NCBI GenBank assembly: GCA_029262335.1
Contig: JAJCZQ010000001.1
Coordinates: 1-34,015, forward strand
From: Deltaproteobacteria bacterium
GTDB lineage: Bacteria > Desulfobacterota_D > UBA1144 > Nemesobacterales > JAJCZQ01
DNA length: 34,015 nt
Direction: 5' to 3'
Shown here: positions 32,497 through 34,015 of the stretch, piece by piece
How positions within the stretch are numbered: the stretch's first letter is position 1
Layout: each line of letters begins with the position of its first letter
Notes under the pieces: generated by a model
What the model was told of the DNA's origin: nothing
The model's database searches: none
What the model saw: the letters and a program-made list of their open reading frames with translations, nothing else
Made by a program: the position numbers and the translations under genes

Positions 32497-32646
32497 ATGA
32501 AAAAGAGTACAAAAGATAAAGCCAATAAAATTAAATATACAAAACCCAAACTACAATCATTTGGTAAGCTTGCAAAGCTTACTCTGGGTTTTTCTATGCC
32601 GGATGGTGAATCCGGAATGACCAATACACAAATGGCTAGTCCTTAG
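32497..32646 (+). CDS. Lasso-peptide precursor (A)
   Basis: 49 residues. The leader (1-30) carries Tyr14, Pro17, Leu19, Gly23 and Thr29, fitting YxxPxLxxxGx5T exactly. Thr29 is the conserved penultimate leader residue, so B2 should cut after Leu30. The 19-residue core GFSMPDGESGMTNTQMASP starts with Gly1 and has Glu8, giving an 8-membered Gly1-Glu8 ring; Asp6 would make too small a ring. Thr, Ser and Met dominate the tail, with no bulky aromatic plug. Ser18 is penultimate and is the probable kinase target. The gene lies between cyclase and nucleotidyltransferase; the AAGTGA ribosome-binding site is weak, so coupled translation is likely. Confidence 0.9.
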   Translation: MKKSTKDKANKIKYTKPKLQSFGKLAKLTLGFSMPDGESGMTNTQMASP

Positions 32647-32677
32647 GTTGGAAGCTTAATTTTTATAGTGCATATTT

Positions 32678-33871
32678 GTGCCACCTGAATTCCAAATAGA
32701 AAATAGATTTATTATTAACTCGCTCGAAAATACACTTTCGGGTAAACCTATCGATCCAGCTTCATTTGATAACGGACCTCTAAACTGGGACTACATTATT
32801 GCTACTTCAGAGTTAAATGGCGTAATCCCTCTTGTTTACAAATCACTTAACCTCTTTGATAAAGACCTTGTCCCCGTGGATGTGGCTGAAACATTTTCCG
32901 AACTCAACCGCGAATCGGCTGTTAGCAACCTTATAAAATTAACAGAACTTTTTAATATTAATAAAAAATTTAAGGAAAGTGGTATAGATTCACTCGTCCT
33001 AAAAGGGGCGGGTCTCGGCTGTGATGTATATGGGGATATTTCCCTAAGGCCGTTTGGTGACCTCGACATATTGATCCGGGAAGAAAAATTGATTTCAGCC
33101 GTAAATATTTTAACTGACTGCGGGTATGAACATATTTTTGTATATACAGATAAACAGGCCGCACTTTATAAGCAGTCTGCTTTTTATTTAAAAGACCAGG
33201 AGCTGCATTATTCTTTTTATAACCCGATAAAAAAAATATATTTAGAACTTCACTGGGCACTGATGCCCATTAAATATTCGTTTTCTCAGGATGTTGAGGA
33301 AATTTTTGAAAATGCTGTTTCAGTCTCAGCCGGGCAGGGAGAAATTTTTGTTCCGTGTATAGAAGACCTGATAATATACCTGTCGCTTCACGGCTCTAAA
33401 CATTACTGGTCAAGGCTGATCTGGGTATTTGATATTGCAGTTTTTATAAAAGAAAAGAAAAATGTTAACTGGGAACTCGTTATTGCTAAATCTGAGGAGC
33501 TTAATTGTAAACGTATGTTATTACTGTCCGTTTATTTAGCAAAAAATTTGTTTTCATGTGATATTCCCAAAATATTATTAAATTACCTGAAGGCTGACAA
33601 TTCGGTCTCAGTGATGGGTGAAATTGTAATTAGTAATTTTAAAAACGGTCTCAGCTATGAGGAAATTGAAGCAGAAAATAAAACATTTTTTCTAAGATCA
33701 ATGGATAGTAATATTGATAAATTATGGTTTGTATCAAAAATAATTTTCAAACCAACAATTTATGAACTTGAGGCAGTGTCTCTTCCCAATAAATTGTCTT
33801 TTTTATATTACCTTATACGTCCTCTAAGGCTTTTAAAAAAGTATTTATTAAGGCTCTTTTCTTACAACTAA
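32678..33871 (+). CDS. Nucleotidyltransferase-fold protein of the lasso locus
   Basis: 397 residues of the uncharacterised nucleotidyltransferase family (PF14907-like). The polymerase-beta-type core reads LVLKGAGLGCDVYGDISLRPFGDLDILIREE (about 108-138), with the G-D-x-D metal-binding pair; the His-containing YLSLHGSKHYWSRLIWVFDIAVFI stretch follows near 230-255. A protein of this type in the pseudomycoidin lasso cluster acts after the kinase to add sugars to the phosphorylated Ser, a plausible role here. The start is a GTG with a weak ribosome-binding site. Its 3' end overlaps the convergent O-antigen-ligase-like gene by 24 bases. Confidence 0.85.
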   Translation: MPPEFQIENRFIINSLENTLSGKPIDPASFDNGPLNWDYIIATSELNGVIPLVYKSLNLFDKDLVPVDVAETFSELNRESAVSNLIKLTELFNINKKFKESGIDSLVLKGAGLGCDVYGDISLRPFGDLDILIREEKLISAVNILTDCGYEHIFVYTDKQAALYKQSAFYLKDQELHYSFYNPIKKIYLELHWALMPIKYSFSQDVEEIFENAVSVSAGQGEIFVPCIEDLIIYLSLHGSKHYWSRLIWVFDIAVFIKEKKNVNWELVIAKSEELNCKRMLLLSVYLAKNLFSCDIPKILLNYLKADNSVSVMGEIVISNFKNGLSYEEIEAENKTFFLRSMDSNIDKLWFVSKIIFKPTIYELEAVSLPNKLSFLYYLIRPLRLLKKYLLRLFSYN

Positions 33872-34015
33872 ATTCGGCCCTATATCGTCCCTTCCGTCAA
33901 ATCCGGAAAATATAATACCGATTAAAAGGGCAAAATATATTGCATTTGCGGGTATGTGAAGGTTGAAGTCCACGAGACTGTGAATAAGAATTGCAATTAT
34001 TCCGCAAAAAGCACC
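33848..34015 (-). CDS. O-antigen ligase/polymerase-like membrane protein, C-terminal part
   Basis: The last 55 codons of a gene that continues beyond the right edge. The end reads HSLVDFNLHIPANAIYFALLIG, the typical C-terminal signature of Wzy/WaaL-type O-antigen ligase-like membrane proteins, then a charged tail ending VVRKEP. The stop codon TAA is at 33848-33850. It overlaps the nucleotidyltransferase gene tail to tail by 24 bases and points to surface-polysaccharide genes further right. Confidence 0.75.
   Translation of the reverse strand, partial: GAFCGIIAILIHSLVDFNLHIPANAIYFALLIGIIFSGFDGRDDIGPNLVVRKEP

Larger units (their letters stand above)
24520..33871. other. Split lasso-peptide biosynthetic locus
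   Basis: All core lasso functions are here but in two arms. The minus-strand arm 27356 to 24520 holds B1, B2, kinase and methyltransferase; the plus-strand arm 30641 to 33871 holds the cyclase, precursor and nucleotidyltransferase. Between them lie rpsT, holA, lipB, a DUF218 gene and ndk. B1 binds the leader, B2 cuts it, and C activates the Glu side chain and forms the isopeptide. No ABC transporter or isopeptidase gene lies in the window. Confidence 0.85.

Noticed and set aside
24520-33871. Exosortase-type exopolysaccharide locus (HprK-related kinase, PqqD, asparagine synthetase, nucleotidyltransferase)
   Set aside because: Those loci share these families, but the B2 peptidase with an intact triad and a precursor matching the lasso leader pattern identify a lasso system; no exosortase or glycosyltransferase is in the window.

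Overview
This window is about 34 kb of AT-rich DNA from a Gram-negative (diderm) bacterium. The evidence for two membranes is a TonB-dependent outer-membrane receptor, several lipoproteins, many exported small proteins and an O-antigen-ligase-type protein. The core gene neighbourhoods xseB-ispA-tlyA and rpsT-holA are arranged as in deltaproteobacterial-type genomes (Desulfobacterota, Dadabacteria and similar). No rRNA or marker tree is available, so the lineage is an inference. No tRNA, rRNA, CRISPR array, insertion sequence or phage was found. There is no gene-free gap longer than about 185 bases. The longest spacers (1842-2025, 7225-7404 and 13694-13873) hold promoters, ribosome-binding sites or a terminator.

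Bases 1-5.3 kb are ordinary metabolism: an MFS exporter, a cold-shock protein with its own promoter and terminator, a nitroreductase, an FMN alpha-hydroxy-acid dehydrogenase and a glutamine-synthetase-family enzyme.

Bases 5.4-19.9 kb are accessory and dominated by small exported proteins of unknown function. At least eight are divergent copies of one roughly 130-155 residue, surface-adhesin-E-like family with a conserved Cys pair. One copy (13874-14323) appears to start at an ATA codon. Set among them are a Cys-rich exported peptide, several unrecognised proteins, a BtuB-like TonB receptor, a His-tagged CDF metal exporter and an 804-residue lipoprotein with two CxxCH haem motifs.

Bases 20-24.5 kb are conserved: a Na+/H+ antiporter with an RCK domain, xseB, ispA, tlyA and a small transaldolase.

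Bases 24.5-33.9 kb contain the most notable system: a lasso-peptide biosynthetic locus split in two around the housekeeping genes rpsT, holA, lipB, a DUF218 gene and ndk. The left half, on the minus strand, encodes a PqqD-like leader-binding protein (B1), a transglutaminase-fold leader peptidase (B2), an HPr-kinase-like peptide kinase and a PRMT-like methyltransferase. The right half, on the plus strand, encodes an asparagine-synthetase-like cyclase (C), a 49-residue precursor at 32497-32646 and a nucleotidyltransferase-fold protein. The precursor leader matches the lasso pattern YxxPxLxxxGx5TxG exactly, and the predicted core GFSMPDGESGMTNTQMASP would close a Gly1-Glu8 ring. The kinase and nucleotidyltransferase suggest a phosphorylated, further-decorated tail. 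No dedicated ABC exporter lies in the window. The right edge cuts an O-antigen-ligase-like gene.
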